A stretch of 64,000 nt of DNA from NCBI RefSeq assembly GCF_002994745.2, contig NC_037090.1, positions 25,967,501 to 26,031,500 on the forward strand, given 5' to 3'. Of the stretch, positions 1-12,702 are shown piece by piece (the stretch's first letter is position 1; the number at the start of each line of letters is the position of its first letter). The position numbers and the translations under genes are program-made. Under the pieces are notes generated by a model. It had not been told where the DNA came from. It did not search any database and saw only the letters and a list, made by a program, of their open reading frames with translations. This DNA comes from Rosa chinensis (Eukaryota > Streptophyta > Magnoliopsida > Rosales > Rosaceae).

Positions 1-547
1 TGGCCAATTGTTGGTCGTTGTTTGGCCAAGGTGTGAGATTTTTAACTTTTTAGGGTTTTTGCCTTTTGATTCAGGGTTAGATTTCGTGCTGATAACGGGT
101 TTAAGAGAAAAGTATCTTGGAAGAATACTTGGAGATCATAAGTACAATATCTTAGAGTACAAGGAAACCTAATCAAACATTGATTAGGAGATCAATAATA
201 TTATACCCTACTACAACTAAAAAAGTAATCTTGTTTGGGCCAAGCACACATAATTTGAGTTTCCTTCAACATACATATAATTTAGCAAATTACCTGAAAC
301 TACAATTTTAGTCAACTATTTACCATCCAAAAAGCCTAGTGGTTGTATTCCCATGCGGAGTGGCCCTAAGGCCCATGAGGACCTTTAAAGCCTATGCAGG
401 CATTTTCTTTATTTTTTATTAATTTTTCTCTAAGATAAGAATTGATAGAAACACCCTTTTGCTATCGCCTATCAGCAACAATATCAAATCGAGATCAATC
501 ATCTGCTTCATTCGGAGAGAGAAAGAGAGAGAATGAAAAGACCAAAA
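1..547. other. Intergenic, no gene seen
   Basis: No convincing coding frame. The DNA is AT-rich with short inverted motifs (for example ctaatcaaac next to gattaggag near 170-190). It could be the decayed end of an element that begins left of the window. It ends at the 8-bp target duplication of the hAT element. Confidence 0.4.
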
Positions 548-1105
548 GACGAGAGTAGAGGTGGCAAACGGGCCGCTAAGCACGAACACGGCACAGGCCC
601 GGCACAGGCCCAAGCCGGTTAGTGGCCTGACACGACCCGAGCACGTTAGAATAACGGGCCAGTTTGGGCCTAAGAATACTAGCCCATTGGCCCGGCCTGG
701 CCCGAGCACGACATATTTGGGCCGTCCCGTTTCAAACACAAAACACAAAATTTCATTTTGTTTTTAAAAATATTAAAAAACCACAATGATGAGATTTGAA
801 TATTAGACCTCCTTATTTAAAATCTCATGACAATTCCACCAATGCTATTTCTTTTATGTTGTCAAAATAGTGAAAAAACAATATTATATCCTTATTTTGA
901 CATAAAGTATTTTTTCTAAATATTAAATATATGTTTATTAATAAAGACTAATCTCATAATAATACAACTATGGAATGAAGGAAAGAATAATATGATACTA
1001 AATCTTCATTATATTAATAAAAATTAATCTCACAATAATATACTAAAAGCAATATATTTTGAGTTAATTTTTTTTTCTTTCTTTCTTTTAGTGGAATATA
1101 AAAAA

Positions 1106-2978
1106 TTATTAGAAAACTAATTTTTTTTTTTTTTTTATTTATCAAAAGAGGTCAGCCCATTATATAGATTCAGCAAGCAGTACAAAAACGAAATACCCCT
1201 AAGGGGGCGACAGAAAGAATCGTTCCTCAGAGTACCCTGAGACTCCTATTCTAACAAGAACAAGAACCCAATATACCCCTATCACACCCACCTTTTAGAC
1301 AGTTCACGCACCTTTATTGCAAACAAAAACCAAAAATCTCCGAAGCAAGATTAAAATACCCTCAGAGATCATGATTTTTGCAACCTAGCTAAAATTAAAT
1401 AACATCCTGAAGAGGAGAAGCAGCCTCCTCTTCCATTCCACCTTCTGTATCCGATGCCTCAGCCTCAGCCTTAGCAATAACCGCTTCCTTGGACAGGCTA
1501 TCTGCGGACTCATTCACAGCACCAGAGTCAATATGACTCTTCCATTTGCGAGATTTCCTCTCATGCAGCTCCGGATCAAAAGTCTTGGTAGCCTTCGGCT
1601 TATTCTTACTACCTCAAGGACGACCCAACTTCTTCTTTTTCATTGGCGAGATTATAATCTGCCCATTCTTATGTTGTAACACCAAAGCTATATTTTCATC
1701 CACTTTAAGAGCAGGAGCTGGAAGCGACAACATCTTCTTACCCGCATTGAGCAGATCATAGCCCGCTTTTCTCTTGGTACCAGCAGCAACCAAACCAGTC
1801 GAACCCACATCAACCCCCGGCTTCAGAAGGCCTTTCTTCACTTTGGCCAAAACGTTGGGTGGTAGGATGGTTGACGTAGCACCATATGGGAGTAGCTTCT
1901 GCCAATTCTTGAACCAGCCAACACCATTATTCTCTATCAAACCTAAGGATGCACATATTGTACTTCCATAATCTTGGAACCATGCAGCACGTCACTTCCT
2001 TGTGACGCATGGGCTTCCACCACTCCCAACAAATGGGAACCATGCAACCTACCATCCTGTTGCGCCTCCAGCTCCATAACCATTCCCCCAACCTCAACAG
2101 AAGGCATCTGCTCCGTCATAGGAGTTAGCATTGGTTCCAGAGGGAGAACACCCACTTCTAATGACAACCCGGTCATCGCCGCTTCTGGAGGCCCATTATG
2201 AATCTCTGCCTTCTCTTTCAGCAAAAAGCCATCACACCCTAAGGCCTCATGCTCAAATAAACCGCAGTCCCTACAGAATCCCTTAACTTTCTCATAAATG
2301 AGAGTAATCTCAGGCTGCACCGTGGGAGAGAACTCAAAGAGCATCCAAGTACGCACCCTCCGACGCGTATCCAACACCAACCGGATCCTCTGCTCCTCCT
2401 CCTTCCTACGAAGAGCTGATTGATCAAATCAAATAACCTGACCAACTGCAGATCCAATTAGGGTTAAGGCATGCTTGTTGCGAAGTGCAAATGGCAAACC
2501 CTGGACCGCAATCCAGATCTCCATCTTCCACAAAGGAACCCTCTCCACTGAGCCAACTCCATCATAATCCCCTACCAACAGCATCGTGTTCCTGTAGAAC
2601 CACGGCCCTCCATGCAGTGCTCGATTACAATCAGCTTCATGAGTGAATTGGAAAAGGAATCGATCTCCGACATCATGAACAGAGGGGCCGGACTTGAGAC
2701 GCCAAATCGAAGCAATGGTGCCCTTGAACCCAGGAAACCGCGACTTTGCCCCTAGCAGTCGCCCAACCATATACCAATTGTTGTCTTGCAACGCTGCCTG
2801 CCCCGCCCCGCCCAAAGACACCCTTGCGGAATCAGAAGGAGGACGAACAGCCATAGTACCAGTAGGAGTCTGCTCCATAGAGCCCAGACAAAGGTTTGGA
2901 GATTTTGGTCGAACAAAATTTCTGCGAAAACCCTAGCAAAGCGAGCGGCTAGGTCAAATTAGTTATTAGAAAACTAAT
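1106..2978 (-). mobile_element. LINE-like retroposon carrying only an ORF1-type gene
   Basis: A 16-bp direct repeat, ttattagaaaactaat, lies at 1106-1121 and 2963-2978. Next to the left copy, on the minus strand, the insert ends in an A-tract (T-run at 1121-1136). A long perfect target duplication plus a 3' A-tail is the signature of target-primed reverse transcription. The insert (about 1.84 kb) reads 5' to 3' on the minus strand: short leader, ORF1-type gene, about 260-nt 3' UTR, A-tail. No endonuclease or reverse transcriptase is present. It could be an ORF1-only LINE derivative (half-L1 style), a LINE with ORF2 deleted, or a retroposed mRNA of a host DUF4283 gene. It sits inside the hAT element, so it is younger. 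Confidence 0.82.
1395..2878 (-). pseudogene. DUF4283 / zinc-knuckle ORF1-type protein, broken
   Basis: Read from 2878 downwards, the first 149 codons match the DUF4283 type: a core around GPWFYRNTMLLVGDYDG, then WKMEIWIAVQGLPFALRN. An in-frame TGA follows residue 149. The same frame then continues through RRVRTWMLFEFSPTVQPE to a zinc knuckle, CRDCGLFEHEALGC (C-X2-C-X4-H-X4-C), and a variable tail ending near 1943. A frameshift leads to a lysine-rich segment (1940-1614, PMKKKKLGRP), a further stop, and an acidic tail ending at 1395-1397. This protein type occurs as ORF1 of plant LINEs and as orphan copies. It would bind nucleic acid through the knuckle. The two stops and the frameshift make it a pseudogene here. 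Confidence 0.75.
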
Positions 2979-3291
2979 CTTAAAAAGTTAAGATTGAGAA
3001 AAACATTGTAGAACTTAATTTATTTGAATTTTCTAAATACTTAAATAAAATTATTTTTTATTTATTCAAATTAAGATTTTAAAATCGTGCTTTATAGTGG
3101 ATAGGCACGAGCACGGCCCGGCAAGATATGGGCTCGGGCCATGGGCCGGACCGGGCTTAATGTTTAAGTAAATGGGCCGGCACGAGCCCGACGCGATAAT
3201 AAATGGGCCGGCCCAAGCACGGCACGAAGCACGACTAGACCAGCTTAAAATGGGCCGGGCCGGCGGCCCGTTTGCCACATCTAGACGAGAG

Positions 3292-5700
3292 AGAAAGGTA
3301 GAGATTGATTAGGATTTCAGAATCCTATTTCAATTAAGATAAGTTATGCAATTATAACAATTTGTTAAGCAATTATTTCTTCTACATGTTTGTTTTGGGA
3401 ATCGAAGTACTCATTTATGTGAATAATCGCAAGCTGAAATTGGTTAAATAACTCGCAGGTTTATGATTTTCTTTAATATTGATGTCTCTTATATGTGGGG
3501 CTCAGCTTTGCGTGAATTATTGAAGACTGCATGGTCTTTAGCTCGGCACCCTTTGCGCCTAGGTATTAGAACGGGACAGTTTACCTTATTGGTAAATAGC
3601 TCTATATAATTTTCTCAAGTAGAAATAAAATTAAGAATTGTCCAAAAAAAAAATACCAAAGTAAGAACAAGAGAAAATTACCGATAGGTGAATCAATGAC
3701 AAATTAACTCAATTTTTTTGTTTTCTGTTTTCTGTTTTTGTTTCTTCTTGCAAATTGTTTTTTTGTCGAATGCCAAATTGGTTCTTGCAAATATAGTTCT
3801 TAACTTCTTACTAGTTCTTAACCACAAAAGAGGAATAAAAAATAAGAAAGGAAAAACAGTGTGATTTTGGCTAACGAAAAAGTGGGAATGGACAGCACAT
3901 ACTTGCAGGAAAGACATAAAAGAGAAGAAAGAGAGTCTGGTGGGTTCCATTTCTTTGCATGTCAAAATGGAACACGATTTCTTTGCATATCAAAACTCAA
4001 AAGTGAGATTGTCAATTTCAGCTTGTACTTCACGGTGAAGGCCAAAAGTTAAAAATGAATTTTCTTTATGGTTTGAAGTGATAATTAATTGAAAAAAAGT
4101 AATCACTAATCATAGCTAATATTAATTTAAAAGATTTACAAATGTTCATTGAATTTTAATTTTTTTGATATTTAACTTAATTTTTTTTTTTCTTTCTAAA
4201 TATCACTTTGTTTGCATTCAGCAGCATCTTGCACTTATGTATATTCATTATACTACTAATGCCTACACACCCAATGTATGTAAGAGTGGTAGAAAGTTGT
4301 GCCTGCGAGAGTGGGGGAACTAAAGTAATTTTTTATTTTATTTTATTTTATTGTTGACATTTTAATCCCTATATGAATTTTTATCTAATAACTAAAAATA
4401 TTTTTCTTAACCTAAAAGTATAAATCCAAAAACTAAGAAAAGCGGTGCGAGCTCGTGTAGTAAGCTGATATAATATATTTTGTTTTCAAATTAAATTATA
4501 TACAAAACATTAAAATAGAATTAAATAATTATAACAATTCTTTCTAAAATTCATATATTTTTAGATATACTTGAGATAGACTATTTTTTAATAAAATTTC
4601 TTGATTTAACTGAGATTTTGACAATAAAATAGACTGCTGGCACCAAAGTGAATAATAGAGAGGTTGAGCGAGCAAGGAGGCTGGCGGCAAAATCAAAGGT
4701 CATCTATTTGCAGTTTGGTGGCATGCTTGGCTAGTATTGATCGAGGCTGAGGTCTTTGTCTTCTTCACATTAATGGGTGCACAATCATGTCTTCAGTGCG
4801 CGATATCCCCAACAAATCTTCTTTATGATTACTCGATCTTATTCTCTAGCAAAGACTAGGCACTAAATCAACGAAGACATGTTTGGATCATAGTTTCTTT
4901 TACTAAGAATCGATAGTTATTTTACTTTAGTTTTCTTACAAGTTTATGTGTAAGTTGAGATTGATATTTTTAATTATTTTCTAGCTAGTAGTATTGCGTT
5001 ATATAATAATTTTATGCCTAGGAAATTTGGACTTATATGTATTTATCTCATAAGAGATAGAAGTATTTTCGTGTTGTAGACTTGTTGAAAAGCGAGTCTA
5101 CTATCGACAGGTTGATGGGAGTGGTGCGATATACAGCTTGAGTCATTCAACCGTGCTACACATCTCTGTAATACTATCTCTATTGAAATATAGTTGTAAT
5201 TTCTTTTTAAAAAAATCACAATATCAGTTAACTTTTAAATATATTTTTTTGTACAAGATCTAAAAACAATGTGTTGTAAATAGAAAATTCTTCTATCCTT
5301 ATTAGTTGATGTGAGCTGAGCTCTTGATATACAAAATTTTATTTTTTTAATAATAAAAAAGTGAATTTGACAATATCCATTCCCTTTATCTATTTGTATT
5401 GTCGCATGTGATCATTGGTGTTCTCAATTCCACAAAAAAAAAAACTCATTTTTGTTGAATGATTAAAAGGAAAAGGAGAAAGAAAAAGAAAAAGAAGAAA
5501 AAGAGAGGGGCAAATTAGACAATTGAAATCAGGTAATCCAAAAAGGTGGGTCCCATGCATGGAGATGCATATGGGCACCATATCTCCTCCATAGGGCAGA
5601 GTAGCATAATAATAATATCCCATCCCCAAGGCAAAAAAAGAAAAGTCATAACCTTGGGAGAATTGAGCAAGTGTAATTATCAAGCACTTAAAAGGTGCTT
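3292..5700. other. Intergenic, AT-rich
   Basis: No gene recognised. A stretch at 3500-3660 ends in an A-tract (about 3645-3654) and resembles the 3' end of an old retroposon, but I see no target duplication. The segment from 5390 on approaches the SPL promoter and contains purine-rich DNA (5460-5520). Confidence 0.4.
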
Positions 5701-5740
5701 CTGGTAAAGCTACTCCCTTTGCCTGTGGCCCTGTGCCAGT

Positions 5741-5902
5741 AGAGAGAGAGAGAGAGAGAGAGAAGCAGGAAACTCAAAAGTGCATACTCCTGTCCTACGC
5801 ATCAATCAGTTCTCACCTTTTTTCTGCGTTTTGCTCCATTATTTTTGTACACAGTCACAGAGTGTCTCTCAGACAAGTGCACCACTCCAATTCAGAAACA
5901 AA

Positions 5903-5935
<33 letters not shown>
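5741..5935. repeat. (AG)n and (CT)n microsatellites in the SPL leader/promoter
   Basis: A (AG)n tract runs 5741-5763 and a (CT)n tract 5908-5935, about 230 and 410 bp before the SPL start codon. GA/CT tracts like these are common in plant core promoters and 5' UTRs, where they bind BBR/BPC GAGA factors. They may also vary in length between individuals. Confidence 0.85.
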
Positions 5936-5938
<3 letters not shown>

Positions 5939-6104
5939 ACTGCGAGCGAGCTGGCATGGGCCACTGTCAGGTGGCTGCGTGCCCCTCTCCCTCCACACTG
6001 AGCCAGCAACTTTATCATCCTCTGATCACTACCACTCCTTTAGACTAGGACTAGACTAGACTAATACTCTCTTTCTCTCTCTCCATTCATTTCTTCACAC
6101 AATT

Positions 6105-6128
6105 ATGATGATGATGAATGGGCTCTAG
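6105..6128 (+). CDS. Short upstream ORF in the SPL leader (7 codons)
   Basis: Four consecutive ATG codons followed by Asn-Gly-Leu and a TAG stop form a minimal ORF ending 36 bp before the SPL start. If the transcript starts upstream, ribosomes would meet this frame first, so it could lower SPL translation. The leader position is inferred from CT-rich leader-like DNA, not from a mapped transcription start. Confidence 0.4.
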   Translation: MMMMNGL

Positions 6129-6164
6129 AGACGAGCAGAGGTCTCTTTTTCTCAATCTACTGAA

Positions 6165-9100
6165 ATGGGCTCGACCTCTATGACCACTACTGACTCAGGA
6201 GGCAGCTCCTCCTCCCCACCCAACAACTCCTCCACCGAGGAGTCCCTCAACGGCCTCAAATTCGGCCGCAAAATCTACTTTGAGGACGCTGCTCTCGGAC
6301 CCAACCCCCCCAAATCCGGGTCAGGGTCTGCCGGCTCTTCCTCCTCCGCGGCCACGCCGCCCAAGAAGCAGAGGAGCGGTGGTGGTGCTGGGTTGGTCCA
6401 CCAGGGCCACCCTCCCAGGTGCCAGGTCGAGGGCTGCAACGTAGATCTGAGTGGTGTTAAAGCTTACTATTCCAGGCACAAAGTGTGTGCCATGCACTCC
6501 AAGACCCCTACTGTTATTGTTGCCGGCCTTGAACAGAGGTTTTGCCAGCAGTGTAGCAGGTCAGCAACCACTACTACTAGCTCCCCCCTTTTTTTTTTTT
6601 TTTCACTTGTGCTGTGTTTCACAGTTGAGCATAAACTTTTTCAAAAGTGTTATTTAGGTTGGACCTTGATGGGGGGCTTTTGGATTTGTTTGTTTTCTGA
6701 TTGGGTGTGTGTTGCTTAGTCCTGTTTTTGTTGATTTACATGGGAAGCCGGTCTGGGTAGTTGTACGCCTCCTGCATTTATGTTCTTGCCTGATGGCTTG
6801 TTCTGGGAATTCTCCCAGATAGTGTTCTTAAGAGGCTATTCTCTAAGTTTGGCTCTTGCCTCTTTTTTTTTTGGTTTATTGATTAAAAAAAATTATTTGG
6901 GTTGTTTTTGGCTGTGGAAGAGCATACCCTATTTTTCCCAAAACAAATTATGTATTATGATGAATTTAGACACCATGGCTTCCTCAATTAATGTTTGTCT
7001 TTTGGAGTCCTTCTACTTAAAGGTAGATTTCAATGATTCGTATGACTGTCATGGAAATCAGCCCTCCTTTTACTAATTATGGAAATTTCTGGGGTCCTCT
7101 GAATGAACCAGTTTCTGGCATGCTATATCTTACCAATCTATACCTTGAGGTTCCCAAAAGCTATCAATTATTTTCTCTCTGTCTGTCTAAGTTTGGTTTA
7201 GAAAAAAGCTCAAGTCTGGTAAATGCAATTTTGACTCGAATACTACAGCACCGTTAGTGTGTAGAAACATTTATCTTCTAAGAGTAAACATCTAGGGTAG
7301 TTGGCATCCTCCACCTGTGCTTGCTAGTGTTTGTAGGTGAACTGAACTTAGCTACCATTTTACCAGCTCTGCGTTTGGAGAAAAATGTTAAAATTCATTT
7401 TCGTTGGACCATATTTGCATAGAAATCCCCAATGTTATGTAATATTAAACGAAACAGAGAGTTCGTATTAGAATAGAAAAGGCATTGGAGAAGCTATTAG
7501 CTTATAGGCACAGGTAGAGCGTCTGACCTACCACCAGATGCTTAAAATAGTGGGTTAGCACAAGTACCTAATCTATATTTAAATCCTGACATACTATGCA
7601 GGAGACATCCTATTCTGAGGAAGAGAACGCTCAACTAACATACTATTTACGACTTCAAATCCTTAACAGACTATTTAAGACTTCAAATCCTCATGAATGA
7701 GGAAGAAAGGTATATCCTGGAAATCATAGGAAATAGAACCCGCAATGATGTCCAATACCAAATTCTATCCCGATAATCTGATCATCAAATGTGCATTCCT
7801 TTTAGTTAAGATCCATTAGATGCTAGATTTGATTCCTGGCAAGCCTCATGTAAAGTTATGGTGGAGTTCAAATGTTGCATCGACGCCGCAAACCATCAAA
7901 AGCAGTTCTCATGCCTACTTGAGGAATGATGAGTCATCAATTGCATGTAGCTCTGTGTTGTCATACTTATTGAACTCAGATTTCTGTAAGTTATGGTCGT
8001 TCTTAATTGATTTGAAGTCTCATGTGGGAACCATGCAATTCTTACATGCGGTTTCTAGATGGTGTTGAGGATAATCTAGGTTTATATATAACTGAATGTG
8101 TGATGGATTTAATATATGCCTTATTGTTAAATTTACTTCACAAATCACATAGAATAAACCCTACAGTTATGATGTTTCTTTTTGGCATTCGAACTTTTTT
8201 TTGGCCACTCCTCATTCGGTCGTCAAACCATGTCAGATGATGACATTGTTTGACGGGAGCACTGAAAAATTTCTCAGGTCGACCATTAAAAATTTACTTG
8301 CCTAGTCATGCTGCCATACCAAGCATACAAGACTATCTAAATAATAAATCATAGGTGTAACTTGAGAGCTACGAGAATGAGACAACAAATTTAGATATGG
8401 CAAGTAATACTTCACTTATTCAGTCCTCTCGGTTTAGTGACAGAAAAGTGTACACATCAGTCTCGTGCATATGCCGTAAAAAAAAAAAAAAAAAAAAAGT
8501 CTCTTGCATAATTAACCCTAAGTCTGTCCTTTCAAACTAGCAGCATTTGATTATTAGGTTAATTAGATGCTTTTTATTTTGTAAATTCATAGTAGTGTAT
8601 TGTGTTGGATTGTGGCGGATGTCATCTGTTTTTGTTTCTGTTGGCAGTTCAACTAGTGTGCTCTGAATTTATGTTTATTAGTATATTTGATTGCAAAGTA
8701 AGTCTAGCTCTTTCTGCCATGGTTTGTGAAAGAAAATTTCAGTGGTGTGATCCAGCGAATTCAATGTCTCATCAGTTGTGTCTTATCTCTTATGCCATTA
8801 CAAAATAAATTCCAGACCCTCCGATTAGCCAAACTACACAAACAGTTGTCCCAAGTAGTCCAATATATATTTTGTTTAGTTTACAATGTGCTTCGTCTTT
8901 GGTTGAGAGCTAGTAAGATGAGAAATGATTTTCTTTAATTACAAATTTAACTAATAATCTGATATCTCTGTCCAGATTTCATCAGCTTCCTGAATTTGAC
9001 CAAGGGAAACGTAGTTGCCGTAGACGTCTGGCTGGTCATAATGAGCGTAGGAGAAAGCCACAACCTGGATCCATGATGTCTACGCGTTTTGGCCGTCTCT

Positions 9101-9839
9101 CTTCGTCAATTTATGGTTAGCCATTATCAAATCATCAGTCAAGTTGCACTCTATAACAGCTGTATATTGTGTATAATTTCATTTCCTTTTATCCTACTTG
9201 ACAACTGTACTTGGAATGATAGAAAACACCAGCCGAGTTGGAAGCTTTCTGATGGACTTCACCGCATACCCAAGGGCTGGGAGAGATGAATGGGCAACTG
9301 CAAGAACTTGTGAGCGGCCACCTGGAAATCAAACTGTCACTGCCACCGGAAAGTTTCTTCAACATCCATGGCAGAGCAACCCTGAGAATACTCGATCTGA
9401 TCTTTACCTGCAAGGGTCAGCCGGTGGTACCAGTTATCCTGGTCCTGGAATTCCTCCGGGAGAATGCGTCTCAGGAGTCACCGACTCGAGCTGTGCTCTC
9501 TCTCTTCTGTCAAATCAACCATGGGACTCTAGAAACCGCGGTGTTGGGACAAATGCCTTCATAAACACCCAAGGGGCACCCGTGGCTCAATCAATAGCTA
9601 ATGTTGGCACCATCAATCCATTTCCAACCACATCATGGGGTTTCAAGGGAAATGAGGCTGGTAGCAGTTCGCATCAGATGCTTCCTGATCTGGGTCTTGG
9701 TCAAATTTCGCAGCCTCATAACAGTCATTACTCTAGTGAGCTCGAGTTGTCTCAACAGGGTAGGAGGCAGCAAAATATGGAACTTGGAAACTCCAGGGGC
9801 TACGACTCCTCTAGTCAACACATGCATTGGTCTCTTTAA
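6165..9839 (+). CDS. SPL9: Squamosa promoter-binding protein-like transcription factor, SPL9/SPL15 type
   Basis: Three exons: 6165-6559, 8976-9115 and 9223-9839 (1152 nt, 383 aa), all with GT..AG introns; intron 1 is 2.4 kb. The SBP domain spans residues about 85-160. Zinc site 1 is C86, C91, C108, H111; site 2 is C127, C130, H134, C146, with the exon junction inside R132 ([13 protein letters not shown]), the usual place for the family. A basic nuclear signal covers 143-160 (KRSCRRR..NERRRK). The N terminus ([11 protein letters not shown]) and the C terminus ([12 protein letters not shown]) match the SPL9/SPL15 clade. Such factors bind GTAC-core sites and promote the juvenile-to-adult and floral transitions. 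A miR156 site lies in exon 3. SPL9 versus SPL15 cannot be separated here, so the symbol means the clade. Confidence 0.95.
9493..9512 (+). promoter_or_regulatory. miR156/157 target site in SPL exon 3
   Basis: The 20-nt stretch GTGCTCTCTCTCTTCTGTCA is the well-known miR156 recognition sequence and encodes ALSLLSN (residues 270-276). It predicts post-transcriptional repression of this SPL gene in juvenile tissue. Confidence 0.93.
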
Positions 9840-10959
9840 AAGTAGCCTTTCGGTGTCTGTTTGTGATCCAAGCCTAAAACTTTGGTAACTTTTGCTGGTT
9901 AACTATGGCTTCTTGTTGGATGAAACCCAAACTGACTCTCCTTTTATGTGTTAAGACTCAAGACTAAGAATCTGATTAATTTAAGCAGTTCAATACCATT
10001 AAGCTATTCGTTTCAAAAAAATAAATACCATTAAGCTACTGCTCGAATTGCAATCCTGTGATCGGTGGTATTTTATGGGTTTACTTTGAAACACTGGTTC
10101 ACTCGGGTGCTGTGCTTACCATATGAAAGTAGCTTATTCTTAATTTTAATTCAACTGGTTTGAGGTAAAAACGAAAGTATCCAAAGGGAGCTGGTAAATA
10201 ATCCATCATCTGTGCTCCAACGAACAGAGTTGAAATTGCATTATGGCCGTAAACAAGTGTGAGTTCAAACCGACGACCTACACAGTGAACCAATTCATTA
10301 ATTGATGAACGACTTCACTGGGGAGACCTGATTCCTTGCAGATTGTAAAGCATCTAAGCTTTGGAACCTAACATGAAGCACTGTATTATAAAGGGCCTCT
10401 GGAATCTATTTTCAATCATTAAAACCTTTACCAGTTGAAATCTTTTAGGGATTAATCAATGTTTCAAGAGGTTTGCAGTCCAATACTGCCAAAACAAAAA
10501 ACAAAAAACAAAAAAAAGTATGCCATAGCCACAAACCAACATCAACTTGTAGTAGCATTCGGCTTCAGCCTTTCAATTAAGTACCCTAGTTGATAGGTGT
10601 AGTAGCATTTGCCCTCCGATGTATATGCATGACAAATTGTACATCTTATACACTATCCCCATATGGGAGAATACTCAACCAATGCTTAGAGGCGTTCCTA
10701 ACGGCACCTCCCTCTGAGGTAAGGGGCTAGTTCCAGGCCTGCAGAAATTTACAGAAGTTCTCTGCGAGCAACTTCATGGCCTTCCCACTGGCTATTGACC
10801 CACAGAGTTGCATATCAAGGCACAGTAAGTCGGCTGCAAGCACGAAAAATCCTTCATTGCAAGCAAGTACACCCATCTCCAAATAGGTGCATTACCCCTC
10901 AGTATTCTCTGTCAAACATGGAATACATTCTGGGCATGTCCACACATCGGGAATTAAGT
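9840..10959. other. Convergent 3' regions of SPL and GPATCH11
   Basis: No gene seen. The SPL 3' UTR enters from the left and the GPATCH11 3' UTR from the right. A short duplication, aataccattaagcta, occurs near 9990 and 10024, separated by an A-rich tract. A small A-rich tract (aaaaacaaaaaa) lies near 10495-10515. Confidence 0.5.
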
Positions 10960-12702
10960 TCAGTGATCGTCTTCATTAGTTCCAGGGCAGCTGGATAATA
11001 GTTCCTCCATTGATTCAAACTGAAAGGAAAAGCAAAATTTGTAACAACACAATCAAAAAAACTGGATTGAGGTTCTACCATTGCACACAAGCAATTACAG
11101 CTCAAATTCCTTCTTGGAAAGTAAACATCAAGTCTATGCACAGCCACGTACTATGCTTACCTGGCATCCACAGAAGAGGCAGTATCGATGTTCATCTCTC
11201 AGTTTCATCAATATCTCTTGTAAATCCTGCAACGAAGAACAGAAAAATCATCAGGGCAGGTTATTTCGACGAACAAATAATTTGTAGGTCTATTGAGTAA
11301 TATCAAGCAATAATCAAAAGGTAATAAACAGAAGAGGAGTTAAGTAGGAACAGGAGGAAACACTGCACAAGCTTAACAGACTTGACTGAACAAGCACACT
11401 CTTAAATCCGTATGCAAATGGCGAATGACCTAATCCTATTACACCAAGGAAAGAGAATGTGGAAAAGCAGAGCTGCAAAAACCAGGATAAATTTCCTTGG
11501 CTTTCGCTCTTGGTTGTTACATGTACAAAGCTGAAACTTTCTTTTGACATTCTTAAGTGATTCCCAAGTTCAATTTAAGTCATTATACTATTCCTTAAAC
11601 ACCATCTCCCTATAGTTTATCCCAAGTCTAATTTAAGTCTCCACTTGATCACTAAACATACAAGGACAATGGAAATCTGAATATCAGTGGGTAGAGCAAT
11701 GACATGCTGAACAAAACTTTATTTAAATTCTTCAAGCACACACAACATTACATAATAGCTATAGCTCAACCACAAAAAGAGATCATTCTTTTCAACTTGC
11801 TAGATCAGTTCATGAACGGAACTCAACTAAAACTTAACCCAATGTCAGTTTCGATTTGAATGACGATTATCAGAATCATCCAACAGTCTCTGCTATTCCT
11901 ACCAAACATGGTTTTAGACCCAATTTCCCTCACAATTAATCTCAAATTATGCTCAACCAGACCCACATCTTCGAATAAAAGAAACACAATCACTCAAGAA
12001 CCATACCTCTTCCGTAATCTGTTCCTCTTCCTCTTCCGACTCTCCCCCCTCCTCTTCCTCATCCTCATTCTTCTCCGGCGGCACAACCTCCTTATTCTCC
12101 AACTGATCCAAAACCGCCTTGGCCTTGTGAAAATTAACCACAACTCTCCGAATCCGCCACTGTGACTTCTTCCTCCACCCAAACTCCTCCATCAAGCTCT
12201 CCTCATTCCTCTTCTCCTCCTCACTCCTCACCTCCTCTCTCTTCCTCTTCTCCTTATGAGGATCCTCCCTCCCAATTCCAGCTCTCGACCGCCGGATATC
12301 AACCTTCACCGGTTCAGCCAGGCCCGACCCCTCCTTCCCAAGGGCAGAGCCTGGGGTATACCCCATTTGCTTCAAAAGCTTGAACCCTATGTTGGATTGA
12401 GGAATAGGCGCCTCTATATTCGCCAACGTTTTCTCATCCTCCTCTCGTTGCTTTCTCTCCCTATCAATCTTACGCTGCTCTTGCCAATTCAGCGCTTTGG
12501 GTTTTTTCTTAGCGGCTTGAACACCAGAGGCTTTGCTATTCGAAACCTGACAGAGACGGACACCATTACAGTTCCCGATTTTGCTCACCAACAAATCAGA
12601 ACTAGGGTTCCGGAGAAACCTTACCTTTTTCGAGAGAGGAACGGAAGCTTCTGGAGAGAGAAATCGAGAGAGGTCCCCCATGTAGTCATCTTCTTCCGCC
12701 AT
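10960..12702 (-). CDS. GPATCH11: G-patch domain protein, GPATCH11/CCDC75 homologue
   Basis: Three exons on the minus strand: 12702-12007, 11226-11161 and 11019-10960 (822 nt, 273 aa), all phase 0. Residues about 103-146 form the G-patch (NIGFKLLKQMGYTPGSALGK, then GLAEPVKVDIRR and AGIGR). A basic, coiled-coil-like segment follows (KEKRKREEVRSEEEKR), then WRKKSQWRIRR and an acidic run before exon 2. Exons 2-3 give the DUF4187 tail: LMKLRDEHRYCLFCGCQ, then MEELLSSCPG near the end. In this family the G-patch is expected to recruit and activate a DEAH-box helicase in nuclear RNA processing; the animal homologue was also reported at kinetochores. The molecular role in plants is an inference. It shares a 659-bp divergent promoter with the receptor kinase gene. 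Confidence 0.93.

Larger units (their letters stand above)
548..3291. mobile_element. Non-autonomous hAT element, interrupted by a retroposon
   Basis: The terminal inverted repeats begin tagaggtggcaaacgggcc at 556 and end with the imperfect complement, ggcccgtttgccacatcta, at 3283. The 8-bp duplication gacgagag flanks them (548-555 and 3284-3291). An 8-bp duplication and TIRs of this form are known hallmarks of the hAT superfamily. Subterminal DNA on both sides is packed with GC-rich repeats of the ggcccggcc/ggcacgagc type, unlike the AT-rich neighbours. No transposase frame is present, so the element would depend on one elsewhere. Without the nested insertion (1122-2978 with one TSD copy) it would be about 0.87 kb. 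Confidence 0.88.

Noticed and set aside
7490..7570. tRNA-like sequence in SPL intron 1 (ggtagagcgtctgacc)
   Set aside because: A B-box-like word, but no cloverleaf can be folded and no anticodon arm fits.
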